A DNA stretch of 64,000 nucleotides. Source: Intestinimonas aquisgranensis. GTDB taxonomy: Bacteria; Bacillota; Clostridia; Oscillospirales; Oscillospiraceae. The position numbers and the translations under genes are program-made. Shown one piece after another: positions 33,858-42,467 of this stretch (the stretch's first letter is position 1; every line of letters begins with the position of its first letter). The notes beneath the pieces were generated by a model, which ran no database searches, was not told the origin of the DNA, and was given only the letters and a program-made list of their open reading frames with translations. Where the stretch lies: the NCBI GenBank assembly GCA_020687605.1, contig JAJEQY010000006.1, positions 22,262 through 86,261 on the forward strand, in the 5' to 3' direction.

Positions 33858-35333
33858 TTACTGGGGATTGACGGTGTAGTTGGGAGCCTCTCTGGTGATA
33901 TAAATATCATGGGGATGGCTCTCCTTGAGGCCGGCGCTGGTGATCTGAATGAACTGGCCCTTGGTACGCAGGTCCTCGACGGTAGCGCAGCCACAGTAGC
34001 CCATACCGGCCCGCAGGCCGCCCATCATCTGGTAAATGGTCTCACTCAGGCCTCCCTTATAGGGGACACGGCCTTCCACGCCCTCGGGCACCAGCTTTTT
34101 GTTGTTCTCCTGGAAGTACCGGTCCTTGGATCCCTTAGCCATGGCACCCAGGGAGCCCATGCCGCGGTACACCTTGAACTGACGGCCCTGATAGACCTCG
34201 GTATCTCCGGGGGACTCCTCACAGCCAGCCAGCAGGGAGCCCAGCATGACCACGTTGCCGCCGGCGGCGATAGCCTTGACGATGTCGCCGGAGTATTTGA
34301 TGCCGCCGTCGGCGATGATGGGGATGCCATACTCGGCAGCCACGCAGGCGGCGTCATAGACGGCGGTGATCTGAGGCACACCGATACCGGCCACCACACG
34401 GGTGGTGCAGATGGAGCCGGGACCGATACCGATCTTCACGCAGTCGGCACCGGCCTCAATGAGGGCACGGGTACCTTCGGCGGTAGCCACATTGCCGGCG
34501 ATGAGCTGCACATCGGGATAGAGGGCCTTGATGCGCTTGACGCACTCCAGGATGTTGTGGGAGTGGCCGTGGGCGGAATCCAGGCACAGCACGTCGGCGC
34601 CGGCCTCCACCAGAGCGGCCACACGATCCATCACGTCGGAGGTGACACCAATGGCGGCGCCCACCAGCAGCCGGCCCTTCTCGTCACGGGCGGAGTTGGG
34701 GTAGACCTCGGCCTTCTCAATGTCCTTGATAGTGATGAGGCCCTTGAGGTGGAACTCGTCGTCCACGATGGGCAGCTTCTCGATCTTATGCTTGCGGAGG
34801 ATCTGCTTGGCCTCCTCCAAGGTAGTGCCCTCCTTAGCGGTGACCAGATGGTCCTTGGTCATCACGTTGTCGATGAGCTGGTCCATGTCCTCTTCGAACT
34901 TCATATCACGGTTGGTGATGATGCCGATGAGCTTGCCATGGTCGCAGATGGGCACGCCGGAGATGCGGTACTTGGCCATGAGCTCGTCGGCCTCGGCCAG
35001 GGTATGGCCGGGGGCCAGCCAGAAGGGGTTGGTGATGACGCCGTTCTCGCTGCGCTTCACCATGTCCACCTGCTCGGCCTGCTGGCCGATGGACATGTTC
35101 TTATGGATGATGCCGATGCCGCCCTCACGGGCGATGGCGATGGCCATACGGTACTCGGTGACCGTATCCATGGCAGCACTCATCACGGGGATATTCAGGC
35201 GGATCTTCTTGGTGAGCTGGGTATGCAGATCGATGTCAGCGGGCAGGACGTTGCTCTCGGCGGGGATCAGCAGTACGTCGTCAAAAGTCAGGCCCTGCCG
35301 CACAAACTTGCTGGCGGCATCCGTATTGAACAT
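33858..35333 (-). CDS. guaB: IMP dehydrogenase
   Basis: This enzyme oxidises IMP to XMP with NAD, the rate-limiting step to GMP. The 491 residues form a TIM barrel with an inserted pair of CBS domains (about 98-205) and the catalytic loop with Cys309 (GSICTTR). The C-terminal potassium-site region and the RVPYKG flap segment are present. The ATG at 35333 lies 8 bases after AGGAG; a GTG three codons earlier overlaps that site. A consensus promoter lies 59 bases upstream, inside the end of the thioesterase gene. Confidence 0.98.
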   Translation of the reverse strand: MFNTDAASKFVRQGLTFDDVLLIPAESNVLPADIDLHTQLTKKIRLNIPVMSAAMDTVTEYRMAIAIAREGGIGIIHKNMSIGQQAEQVDMVKRSENGVITNPFWLAPGHTLAEADELMAKYRISGVPICDHGKLIGIITNRDMKFEEDMDQLIDNVMTKDHLVTAKEGTTLEEAKQILRKHKIEKLPIVDDEFHLKGLITIKDIEKAEVYPNSARDEKGRLLVGAAIGVTSDVMDRVAALVEAGADVLCLDSAHGHSHNILECVKRIKALYPDVQLIAGNVATAEGTRALIEAGADCVKIGIGPGSICTTRVVAGIGVPQITAVYDAACVAAEYGIPIIADGGIKYSGDIVKAIAAGGNVVMLGSLLAGCEESPGDTEVYQGRQFKVYRGMGSLGAMAKGSKDRYFQENNKKLVPEGVEGRVPYKGGLSETIYQMMGGLRAGMGYCGCATVEDLRTKGQFIQITSAGLKESHPHDIYITREAPNYTVNPQ

Positions 35334-35391
35334 GGACTCCACTCCTTCATTTTATTTCATCGTATCCAACGCTGGAAAACATATTTGATAT

Positions 35392-35420
35392 ATTCTATGC
35401 CCCAAGGTGAGGGTTGTCAA
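35392..35420 (-). promoter_or_regulatory. Consensus SigA promoter of guaB embedded in the upstream gene
   Basis: On the minus strand a perfect TTGACA (35420-35415), a 17-base spacer and TAGAAT (35397-35392) are seen. The first three bases of the -10 are the TAG stop codon of the thioesterase gene. Confidence 0.85.
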
Positions 35421-36150
35421 GAGGGGACAAGGTCAAAGCCGCATCGAACCTGGGCTTTCCCTCCTCACCGTCTCCCTGAACATAGAAGGTATCACCCTGA
35501 CGGCCCGCGGACAGGCGAATGGTCTCCCCTGCCCTGCACTCCTTCAGGTAGCCAATCTGGACCTGAGAGACAAACTGCCCCCGGCCCACCTCCTCCAGCC
35601 CGATGGCGTCACAGGCATAGTCGGCGTAGTGGACATTATTGACATGGCCGTTCACATCGCAGTCGCTGTACCAGAGCCGCCGCTCTCCCGCTGTTTCCAG
35701 GGGGACCGGCATGCGGAGCTTGGGAAGCATCCGGCTTTTGCAGCGGTCGCCGCCAGAGGTTCCGTCAAACTCCGGAAGATCAGATACCCGCCGCAGCTTC
35801 CGGGTCTCTACATCGGCCAGGACCCACAGGCTGACCCCTTCTCCAATGGTTTTACCATTTCGGAAGATATCAAAATCCCGGTACATGGAGGCGCCATGGC
35901 CGCTCCCCCGGTGCCAGGTTTGAACAGTGAGCTTGTCATCCCAAAAGACAGGTGTATCCAGACGATACCAGATCCGGGCCAGCATCCAGAAGACGTTGTA
36001 GCTTCGAAGCATCTCCTCCCGGGAAACATAGAGCTCCACGGCTGCTCCGGTAGCTGCCTCCTGAAGAAAGTCCATCATGGAGGAGGGTCGGCACAGGTTG
36101 AAGGGATCTGTATCCCGTGCCCCAACCTGAAACGAGGCCTCATGATACAT
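35395..36150 (-). CDS. Acyl-ACP thioesterase (FatA/FatB-like double hotdog)
   Basis: Such enzymes release fatty acids from acyl carrier protein. The 251-residue protein has two hotdog halves: an N-terminal one with the long helix segment MMDFLQEAATGAAV and a C-terminal one with the catalytic-type stretch DCDVNGHVNNVHYADY (Asp, Asn, His). Length is normal for bacterial members. It follows the cysteine-rich gene by 3 bases, so they are likely cotranscribed. Chain-length preference cannot be read from sequence. Confidence 0.92.
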   Translation of the reverse strand: MYHEASFQVGARDTDPFNLCRPSSMMDFLQEAATGAAVELYVSREEMLRSYNVFWMLARIWYRLDTPVFWDDKLTVQTWHRGSGHGASMYRDFDIFRNGKTIGEGVSLWVLADVETRKLRRVSDLPEFDGTSGGDRCKSRMLPKLRMPVPLETAGERRLWYSDCDVNGHVNNVHYADYACDAIGLEEVGRGQFVSQVQIGYLKECRAGETIRLSAGRQGDTFYVQGDGEEGKPRFDAALTLSPLDNPHLGA

Positions 36151-36153
36151 GAG

Positions 36154-36765
36154 TTACCCCTCCTTTCCCTTGATGAGAAGGGTGTTTTTACAGCACAGGT
36201 CCTCCAGATCGTCAGCAGTGGCGGCGGGAATGCGCAGCGCCCGGCCGCAGTGGCCGCAGATGAGGTCCACAGAGCTGAAGTTCACCTGGAGCCTCCACTC
36301 CTTGGAGCCGCAGGTACAGGAGATCCCGCCCCGCTGGGCGATGTCCCGCAGCTCGGAGAGGATCTCATGCATGATGATCTCGTCCAGGAAGGCCCCCTTT
36401 TCTCCGGCGGCGGCCTCCAGCTTATCCACCGCCTCCTCCAGACGCTCCATAGCGGCAAAGACCGGCCCCTCTTCTCCCACATAGCAGCAGTCCAGCCCGG
36501 AGGCAGCGCAGGCAAAGGCCAGAGCCTTCTCGTGGAGGAAGGCGTGGGTGGAGCAGGTCACGGTGTGCTCCTTCTCACAGAAAAGGCATGGCACCGTCAG
36601 CTTGACCCGGTCTCCCACGATCTCCGTCTTGAGCGCCGACTTTCCGCAGGGGCAGGGAATCTTCCCCGGCGCCGCGGCCAGAGAGAAGACAGTCTTTTCC
36701 GCCACCACAGCCTGATGACAGGCCGGACAGAGGTAAGCGATGGTGCGCTTGGCTTCTTCTACCAT
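36154..36765 (-). CDS. Cysteine-rich CpXC-type zinc-binding protein
   Basis: This 203-residue protein of unknown function contains repeated paired cysteines: CPAC (13-16), CPC (38-40), CLFC (60-63), a CTCG pair and a CGHC pair near residues 150-172, and CC near the C-terminus. This suggests two or more zinc-binding modules as in CpXC-domain proteins of Clostridia. A helical stretch without cysteines links them (about 100-140). The ATG at 36765 is used because GGAG lies 10 bases upstream; a TTG three codons earlier is too close to that site. It precedes the acyl-ACP thioesterase by 3 bases. Confidence 0.75.
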   Translation of the reverse strand: MVEEAKRTIAYLCPACHQAVVAEKTVFSLAAAPGKIPCPCGKSALKTEIVGDRVKLTVPCLFCEKEHTVTCSTHAFLHEKALAFACAASGLDCCYVGEEGPVFAAMERLEEAVDKLEAAAGEKGAFLDEIIMHEILSELRDIAQRGGISCTCGSKEWRLQVNFSSVDLICGHCGRALRIPAATADDLEDLCCKNTLLIKGKEG

Positions 36766-36854
36766 ATCGATCAAACTCCATCAAGTGAAAATATGTATTT
36801 ATTATATCGCATCTTCCCACATTTGACCAGCAGTTCCCCCGCCAAAATGCGTCC

Positions 36855-36883
36855 TGATATTTTGCGGAAATCTGTTCAAACTA
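36855..36883 (+). promoter_or_regulatory. Possible SigG-type promoter of spoVAD-spoVAE
   Basis: TGATA (36855-36859) and CAAACTA (36877-36883) with a 17-base spacer resemble the forespore consensus (gHATR, CATnnTA) with a mismatch in each box. Known spoVA operons are SigG-controlled. Confidence 0.35.
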
Positions 36884-36924
36884 ATTCCGTTCAAACACGC
36901 TGTGTACAGATGGGAGGAAGCCGA

Positions 36925-37944
36925 ATGACCGTAAAAAAGCTGGGCCGGCAGACTTTGGCCTTTGCCAATCCGCCCGCCATTGCCGGGTATGCCAGCGTGG
37001 TGGGCAAAAAGGAGGGTGATGGCCCTCTGGCCGCCTTCTTCGACCTCATCAATCAGGATGACAGCTTTGGAGAGTCCAGTTGGGAGAAAGCGGAGAGCGC
37101 CATGCAGCGGCTGGCCCTTCAGAGCGCCCTGGACAAGGCGGGGCAGGCTCCCTCTTCCCTGGATATGCTCTTCGCCGGTGACCTGCTCAACCAGTGCATC
37201 GCCTCCTCCTTCGCCGTACGTGGCCAGGATGTGCCTTTCCTCGGGCTTTACGGCGCCTGCTCCACCATGGCGGAGGGGCTGGTCATGGCCTCCATGGCGC
37301 TGGACGGCGGCTTCGGCACCTGGGCGGCGGCGGTGGCCTCCTCCCACTTCTGCTCCGCCGAGCGGCAGTACCGTACCCCCCTGGAGTACGGCGGACAGCG
37401 CACCCCCACCGCGCAGTGGACGGTGACCGGCGCCGGCTCTGCCGTCCTTTGCCGTGAAGGGAACGGCCCCTATATCACCCACGCCACCATCGGCAAGGTG
37501 GTAGACAAGGGTATCAAGGATGCCAACAACATGGGGGCAGCCATGGCCCCCGCGGCGTACAGTACGCTCACCGCCCACTTTGCGGAAACCGGGCGCAAGC
37601 CCTCCTACTATGACCTGATCGTCACCGGAGATCTGGGAGAGCTGGGCAAGTCCATTGTGCTGGACCTCTTCCGCGCCGACGGCGTGGAACTGAGCAACTA
37701 TAACGACTGCGGTGTGATGGTCTTTGACCTCCCCGCTCAGGACGTACACTGCGGCGGGTCCGGCTGCGGCTGCTCCGCCGTGGTACTCAATGGGTACCTG
37801 CTCCGCGGCATGGCCGAGGGGCGCTGGAAAAACATCCTCTTCTGCGGCACCGGCGCTCTCCTCTCCCCCATCTCCTCCCTTCAGGGGGAGAGCATCCCCG
37901 GCATATGTCACGCTGTGGCCATATCCAAGGAGAAAGGAGTATAA
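36925..37944 (+). CDS. spoVAD: Stage V sporulation protein AD
   Basis: SpoVAD binds dipicolinic acid and is part of the SpoVA channel moving Ca-DPA into the forespore and out on germination. The 339-residue protein has the thiolase-like fold of the family, with GKKEGDGPL, MLFAGDLLNQC and LYGACSTMAEGL (Cys112 at the thiolase nucleophile position) and TGDLGELGKSI. The ATG lies after GGGAGG; an in-frame ATG five codons earlier overlaps that site. spoVAE follows 3 bases after its stop. spoVAC, normally just upstream, is absent here. Confidence 0.97.
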   Translation: MTVKKLGRQTLAFANPPAIAGYASVVGKKEGDGPLAAFFDLINQDDSFGESSWEKAESAMQRLALQSALDKAGQAPSSLDMLFAGDLLNQCIASSFAVRGQDVPFLGLYGACSTMAEGLVMASMALDGGFGTWAAAVASSHFCSAERQYRTPLEYGGQRTPTAQWTVTGAGSAVLCREGNGPYITHATIGKVVDKGIKDANNMGAAMAPAAYSTLTAHFAETGRKPSYYDLIVTGDLGELGKSIVLDLFRADGVELSNYNDCGVMVFDLPAQDVHCGGSGCGCSAVVLNGYLLRGMAEGRWKNILFCGTGALLSPISSLQGESIPGICHAVAISKEKGV

Positions 37945-37947
37945 CAA

Positions 37948-38316
37948 ATGGATGGATTTCTCCCCTATCTGCGTGCCTTCCTCTGCGGCGGGACCCTCTG
38001 TCTCATCGGCCAGATCCTCATCGACCGGACCAAGCTGACCCCCGCCAAGATCCTGGTGCTCTATGTGGTCTCCGGGGTGATACTGGGCGGCCTGGGCATC
38101 TACCAGCACATCGTCGACTTTGGCGGCGCCGGTGCCACCGTCCCCCTCACCGGCTTCGGCTATCTGCTCTCCAAGGGGGTAAAGGAGGCGGTGGCCAAGG
38201 ACGGCCTACTGGGCGCCTTCACCGGTGGGGTCACGGCTGCTGCGGGCGGTATTGCTGCCGCCATCTTTTTCGGCTGTATCGTAGCCCTCCTCTTTAAACC
38301 AAAGCCCAAGGGATGA
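37948..38316 (+). CDS. spoVAE: Stage V sporulation protein AE
   Basis: This 122-residue membrane protein is of the SpoVAE (SpoVAEB) type, a likely membrane part of the Ca-DPA channel. Four hydrophobic segments (about 8-25, 33-52, 60-78 and 92-115) and the family segments FLCGGTLCLIGQ, GFGYLLSKGVKEAV and FTGGVTAAAGG are visible. AAAGGAG lies just before the start. It ends the spoVAD-spoVAE unit before a strong terminator. Confidence 0.96.
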   Translation: MDGFLPYLRAFLCGGTLCLIGQILIDRTKLTPAKILVLYVVSGVILGGLGIYQHIVDFGGAGATVPLTGFGYLLSKGVKEAVAKDGLLGAFTGGVTAAAGGIAAAIFFGCIVALLFKPKPKG

Positions 38317-38356
38317 AAAAGGTCCGGCGTACAGCATGTACGCCGGACCTTTTTGT
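38316..38356. terminator. Bidirectional terminator between spoVAE and queA
   Basis: A perfect 12-bp stem (38321-38332 with 38338-38349) is flanked by AAAAA and TTTTT and can end both convergent transcripts. Confidence 0.92.
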
Positions 38357-38360
38357 CCGT

Positions 38361-39386
38361 TTAACAGATGAACATGGCGTCTCCGAAGGAGAAGAACCGG
38401 TATTTCTCCCGGACCGCCTCCTCATAGGCTGCCAGGATGTGCTCCCGCCCGGCCAGAGCCGAGACCAGCATCACTAAGGTGGACTCCGGTAGGTGGAAGT
38501 TGGTGATCAGAGCATCCAGCACCTTGAACCGGTAGCCGGGGTAGATGTAGATATTGGTCCAACCGGCGGACTCCTTCAGGGTGCCGTCCTCGGCGGCCCA
38601 GGACTCGATGGTGCGGCAGGAGGTGGTACCCACACAGATCACCCGTCCCCCCTTCCGGCGGGTCTCGTTGATGGTCTCCGCCGTCTCTTTGGAGATCATG
38701 CAGTACTCCGAGTGCATCTCATGGTCGGTGATCTCCTCCTCCTTCACGGGCCGGAAGGTGCCCAGGCCCACATGGAGGGTCACATAGGCCAGGGAGACCC
38801 CCATGGCCTGGATCTGCTCCAGCAGCTCCTTGGTGAAGTGGAGTCCGGCGGTAGGGGCTGCCGCCGATCCCACCTCACGGGAGTATAGCGTCTGATAGCG
38901 TTCCGGGTCCTGAAGCTCCGCCTTGATGTAGGGCGGCAGGGGCATCTTGCCCAGCTGCTCCAGCAGCTCCAGGAAAATGCCGTCGTAGTGGAAGCGGACC
39001 AGCCGGTTGCCGCCTTCCAGAGTCTCGGTGACCTCAGCGGTGAGCAGCCCGTCACCGAAGGAGAGCTTCGTTCCCGGCTTCATCTTCTTGCCCGGCCGGA
39101 CCAAGCACTCCCATGTCTTGTCCCCCTTGTCGTTGAGGAGCAGCACCTCCGCCGCGCCGCCACCGGGCTCCCGGTGGCCCAGCAGCCGGGCAGGCAGCAC
39201 CCGGGAGTCATTGAGCACCAGGCAGTCGCCGGGGCGCAGCAGACTGGGCAGATCATAAAAGTGCATGTGCTTCACTGCGCCGGTATTCTTGTCCAGCACC
39301 ATCAGCCGGGACCCATCCCGACGGTCCAGCGGTGTCTGGGCGATGAGCTCCTGGGGCAGATCATAGTAAAAATCTGATGTCTTCAA
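38361..39386 (-). CDS. queA: S-adenosylmethionine:tRNA ribosyltransferase-isomerase
   Basis: QueA adds the epoxycyclopentane precursor to preQ1 at tRNA position 34, in queuosine synthesis. The 341-residue protein is full length with the family motifs FYYDLPQELIAQ, DCLVLNDSRV, APTAGLHFT and TTSCRTIES. It begins 28 bases after the SpoIID-like gene, with which it is probably cotranscribed. No tgt or other que gene is in the window, and no preQ1 riboswitch precedes it. Confidence 0.97.
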   Translation of the reverse strand: MKTSDFYYDLPQELIAQTPLDRRDGSRLMVLDKNTGAVKHMHFYDLPSLLRPGDCLVLNDSRVLPARLLGHREPGGGAAEVLLLNDKGDKTWECLVRPGKKMKPGTKLSFGDGLLTAEVTETLEGGNRLVRFHYDGIFLELLEQLGKMPLPPYIKAELQDPERYQTLYSREVGSAAAPTAGLHFTKELLEQIQAMGVSLAYVTLHVGLGTFRPVKEEEITDHEMHSEYCMISKETAETINETRRKGGRVICVGTTSCRTIESWAAEDGTLKESAGWTNIYIYPGYRFKVLDALITNFHLPESTLVMLVSALAGREHILAAYEEAVREKYRFFSFGDAMFIC

Positions 39387-39414
39387 ATCAAGTTCCCGCT
39401 TTCCTTGTCATTTG

Positions 39415-41055
39415 TCAACCCACCGTAACGTCGGTGAAATAGAAGGTCAGAATATCGATGTAATCCATACCCCGCAATGCCATGGCACGGGCACCCTGCT
39501 GGCTCATACCCACGTTGTGGCCATAGCCGGAGCCGGTAAAGGTGACGCTGCTCCCGGAGGAGGTGGAAGAGGAGCTCCCCAGGATCTCCGTACCAGAAGC
39601 CGTCGCTACATATGGAGTCCCGGAGATGGCACTCACAGTGCCGTCTCCGTTGACCACATACGCTCCGCTGACGGAGCTCAGGGTATCGGAGGTGCCATTG
39701 ACATAATAGCTGTTGCTGCCGCTGCCGCCGCCCACCGTAAAGCGGTTGGAGCGCAGGCTAAACCAGATCCGCAGGGTCTCCGGGCCGAAGGACCACTTCT
39801 TTCCGTTGGAGTCCACAAAGGTAATGGTCTTGGGGTTCCCCGTCTCACTGAGCTCCGCCACATAGGCGTCTACGATGGTTCCGCAGTTATAGCCCTTGCT
39901 CTGGAGCTTGGAGGCGATCTCAGATTTGGAGACAGTGACCGTCCAGTTGTACTGGGAGATGCTGTCGGCCAGGTCGGCCTCATAGGGATCGATGACCCCC
40001 TTGAGGTGGGGCAGATTGGCGGTGGAGTCCCAGATGTTCCGTACATCCTCGGTGGCACCGCCATCGCTGGCCGAATAGTAGGTGACGGCCGGCTTGCCCT
40101 GGTAGCGCACATACTCTCCCGCCGTCTCCTCCACGGCCTGATCGGTCCGGTCATTGGCCAGGTTCAGACCCTGATACATCTGGCAGTGGGTGTTGTTGCA
40201 TACATCGAAGCCGCTGCTGGCATGGCTGGAGGAGATGGTGGCGGCGTAGGTCCTGGCACACACTGCCTGGGCCTTCAGGGCCTCCAGGGGCCAGGTGTTG
40301 TTCATCTCGTAGGGCAGAACACCCTTGATATAGTCCTCCAGATCCACAATATTGATGACGGTGATGTTCCCGCCGCTGCGGCGGTACTGGAATCCGCCAT
40401 AATAGCGATAGCCCTTAAACCAGGTGACCGTCTTGACGCTGTCATCCAAGCCGGGCTGGATGCCCAGGCTGTACCCCTGTCCTCCGTCAAACTGAAAGAT
40501 CGGTTTTCCCGTCTTGGTGACCACCACTGTCACAGCGTAGCCGCTGGTACCTACCACCGTGGCATTGGAAAGGCCCAGTGCAGTCTGGGCTGAGAGTGCC
40601 TCCTCCTTGCTGGTGTAGGCACCCACCCGCACATAGTATGTCCCCTCGATCCAGGCAGGAAACCCATTGCTCACCGTCGATGCAGCGGTCTGGGCCTCCT
40701 CGAAGCTGGTATAAGTTGTGGGGAGCTGGAGGTGAAAACAGCCCACCATCACCGAACCGGTACCGTCCACATAATTCCCGCCGGAGAGGGTAACATTCTG
40801 GGTCTTGACCACGGAGATCTGGGTCTCTGAAGAGCTTCCCAACTGGTGGAAGGTCAGATCGTCGTCATACCAGCCGAAGCGGTAGCCGTTCCCCACGCTG
40901 TTTTCCAGGTTGGCACCCGGCAGTGCGGTGCTGCCGTAAAAGAGACCCACACGCAGGGTTTCCTTTGTCTCAGAACCCGCGGCGAAGGTCACACACCCGA
41001 TACAGAGGGCGGCAGCCAGGAAGACTGCTGCAAATCGAATCAAACTTTTGCCCAT
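39415..41055 (-). CDS. SpoIID/LytB-domain protein with a SPOR-like segment
   Basis: This 546-residue exported protein has a signal peptide (residues 6-26). Residues about 136-180 (GTYYVRVGAYTSKEEAL) resemble a SPOR domain, which binds glycan lacking stem peptides. The SpoIID/LytB domain follows (about 215-545), with YEMNNTWPLEALKAQAVCARTYA, YYSASDGG and the C-terminal GYGHNVGMSQQGARAMA signature, interrupted near 430-500 by a Ser/Thr/Gly-rich insertion. SpoIID-type proteins cleave such denuded glycans during engulfment; this one may act in sporulation or vegetative wall remodelling. Its vegetative-type promoter favours the latter. Confidence 0.88.
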   Translation of the reverse strand: MGKSLIRFAAVFLAAALCIGCVTFAAGSETKETLRVGLFYGSTALPGANLENSVGNGYRFGWYDDDLTFHQLGSSSETQISVVKTQNVTLSGGNYVDGTGSVMVGCFHLQLPTTYTSFEEAQTAASTVSNGFPAWIEGTYYVRVGAYTSKEEALSAQTALGLSNATVVGTSGYAVTVVVTKTGKPIFQFDGGQGYSLGIQPGLDDSVKTVTWFKGYRYYGGFQYRRSGGNITVINIVDLEDYIKGVLPYEMNNTWPLEALKAQAVCARTYAATISSSHASSGFDVCNNTHCQMYQGLNLANDRTDQAVEETAGEYVRYQGKPAVTYYSASDGGATEDVRNIWDSTANLPHLKGVIDPYEADLADSISQYNWTVTVSKSEIASKLQSKGYNCGTIVDAYVAELSETGNPKTITFVDSNGKKWSFGPETLRIWFSLRSNRFTVGGGSGSNSYYVNGTSDTLSSVSGAYVVNGDGTVSAISGTPYVATASGTEILGSSSSTSSGSSVTFTGSGYGHNVGMSQQGARAMALRGMDYIDILTFYFTDVTVG

Positions 41056-41193
41056 GAGGAAGCTCCATTTCTGCGAATTAGCGGTTTACATTGGAAAAGA
41101 ATTGTGCTACACTATCGGAAATACCCTCCGCGTCCCCCCAAAAAGGGCCCGGGCATCTTCTCGCATGCCACGGAACGCGCGGATACAGGAGAC

Positions 41194-41223
41194 ATTATAG
41201 TACAAAACCCGACACCATTGCAA
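41194..41223 (-). promoter_or_regulatory. SigA promoter of the SpoIID/LytB gene
   Basis: On the minus strand TTGCAA (41223-41218), an 18-base spacer and perfect TATAAT (41199-41194) predict a 130-base leader. The rest of the 41056-41308 gap holds no other signal I can support; I found no lysine riboswitch before asd. Confidence 0.65.
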
Positions 41224-41308
41224 CCGCCGTTTTTCCGGCGGACAGGCAAGTTGGGAGCTTTTCCCGGATAGAATACGGGTGAGCGTACGATAAATGGAGG
41301 TCTGCGGC

Positions 41309-42394
41309 ATGGAAAAATACAAGGTTGGCGTGATCGGCGGTACTGGCATGGTTGGCCAGCGCTTTGTGACTCTGATGGAGAACCACCCCTGGTTCGAACT
41401 GGCAGTCATTGCGGCCAGTCCCCGCTCCGCTGGCAAGACCTATGAAGAGGCCGTGGGTGGGCGTTGGGCCATGGATACCCCCATCCCCCAGCAGGCCAAA
41501 AACATGGTGGTCATGAACGCTGAAGCTGACGTGGAGAAGATCGCCTCTATGGTTGACTTCGTCTTCTCCGCCGTTGATATGAAGAAAGAGGAGATCAAGG
41601 CTCTTGAGGAGGCCTACGCCCGCCATGAGTGTCCGGTGATCTCCAACAATTCCGCCCACCGCTGGACGGAGGATGTTCCCATGGTCATCCCTGAGGTGAA
41701 CCCGGAGCATATCAAAGTAATAGAGGCACAACGAAAGCGACTGGGGATGAAGCGCGGGCTCATCGCGGTCAAGTCCAACTGCTCCATCCAGAGCTATGTG
41801 CCCGCCCTCCATCCCCTGCGCGGCTTCGGCCTGGAGCGGATCCTGGTTTGCACTTACCAGGCCATCTCCGGTGCCGGGAAGACGTTCGAGTCCTGGCCCG
41901 ATATGGTGGACAATGTGATCCCCTATATCGGCGGCGAGGAGGAGAAATCCGAGCAGGAGCCCATGAAGGTCTGGGGCCGGGTGGAAAACGGTGTCATCGT
42001 CAACGCTGTCAAACCCGCCATTACCGCCCAGTGTCTCCGTGTTCCCGTATCCAACGGGCATACTGCCGCCGTCTTCGTTGATTTTGAAAAAGTGCCCCCG
42101 ATGGATGAGATGAAGGCCATCTGGGCGGAATACCGGGGACGTGCTCAGGAGCTCAAGCTCCCCTCTGCCCCTGAGCAGTTCCTCCACTACTTCGAGGAGC
42201 CCGATCGTCCCCAGGCCAGACTTGACCGCGGCCTGGGCAATGGAATGACTATCTCCATTGGACGTCTCCGCCCGGATACCCAGTACGATTACAAATTCGT
42301 GTGTCTGTCCCACAACACCCTTCGGGGCGCGGCGGGCGGCGCAGTCGAACTCGCCGAGCTGCTGTGCGCCGAGGGCTATATTGTCAAGGCGTAA
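41309..42394 (+). CDS. asd: Aspartate-semialdehyde dehydrogenase (archaeal/fungal type)
   Basis: This enzyme reduces aspartyl phosphate to aspartate semialdehyde, the branch point to lysine/diaminopimelate, threonine and methionine. The 361-residue protein has the NADP-binding motif GVIGGTGMVGQ at 7-17 and catalytic Cys158 in VKSNCSIQ. These motifs and its length match the archaeal-type Asd rather than the Bacillus type. The ATG lies after GGAGG; an in-frame ATG five codons earlier overlaps that site. dapA and dapB follow on the same strand. Confidence 0.95.
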   Translation: MEKYKVGVIGGTGMVGQRFVTLMENHPWFELAVIAASPRSAGKTYEEAVGGRWAMDTPIPQQAKNMVVMNAEADVEKIASMVDFVFSAVDMKKEEIKALEEAYARHECPVISNNSAHRWTEDVPMVIPEVNPEHIKVIEAQRKRLGMKRGLIAVKSNCSIQSYVPALHPLRGFGLERILVCTYQAISGAGKTFESWPDMVDNVIPYIGGEEEKSEQEPMKVWGRVENGVIVNAVKPAITAQCLRVPVSNGHTAAVFVDFEKVPPMDEMKAIWAEYRGRAQELKLPSAPEQFLHYFEEPDRPQARLDRGLGNGMTISIGRLRPDTQYDYKFVCLSHNTLRGAAGGAVELAELLCAEGYIVKA

Positions 42395-42467
42395 GAAACA
42401 ATAGAGATAGATTTGCTTTTGCGCCTCCGTGGACAGCACACCTGTCTGATCAGGAGGTAATTCAAGA

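Noticed and set aside
35407..36924. Long plus-strand frame extending spoVAD upstream by more than 500 codons
   Set aside because: The extension is antisense to the thioesterase and cysteine-rich genes. spoVAD starts at 36925 behind its own ribosome-binding site.
41056..41308. Lysine riboswitch or T-box before asd
   Set aside because: No conserved lysine-element core and no GGTGG T-box motif; the gap holds only a divergent promoter and the asd ribosome-binding site.
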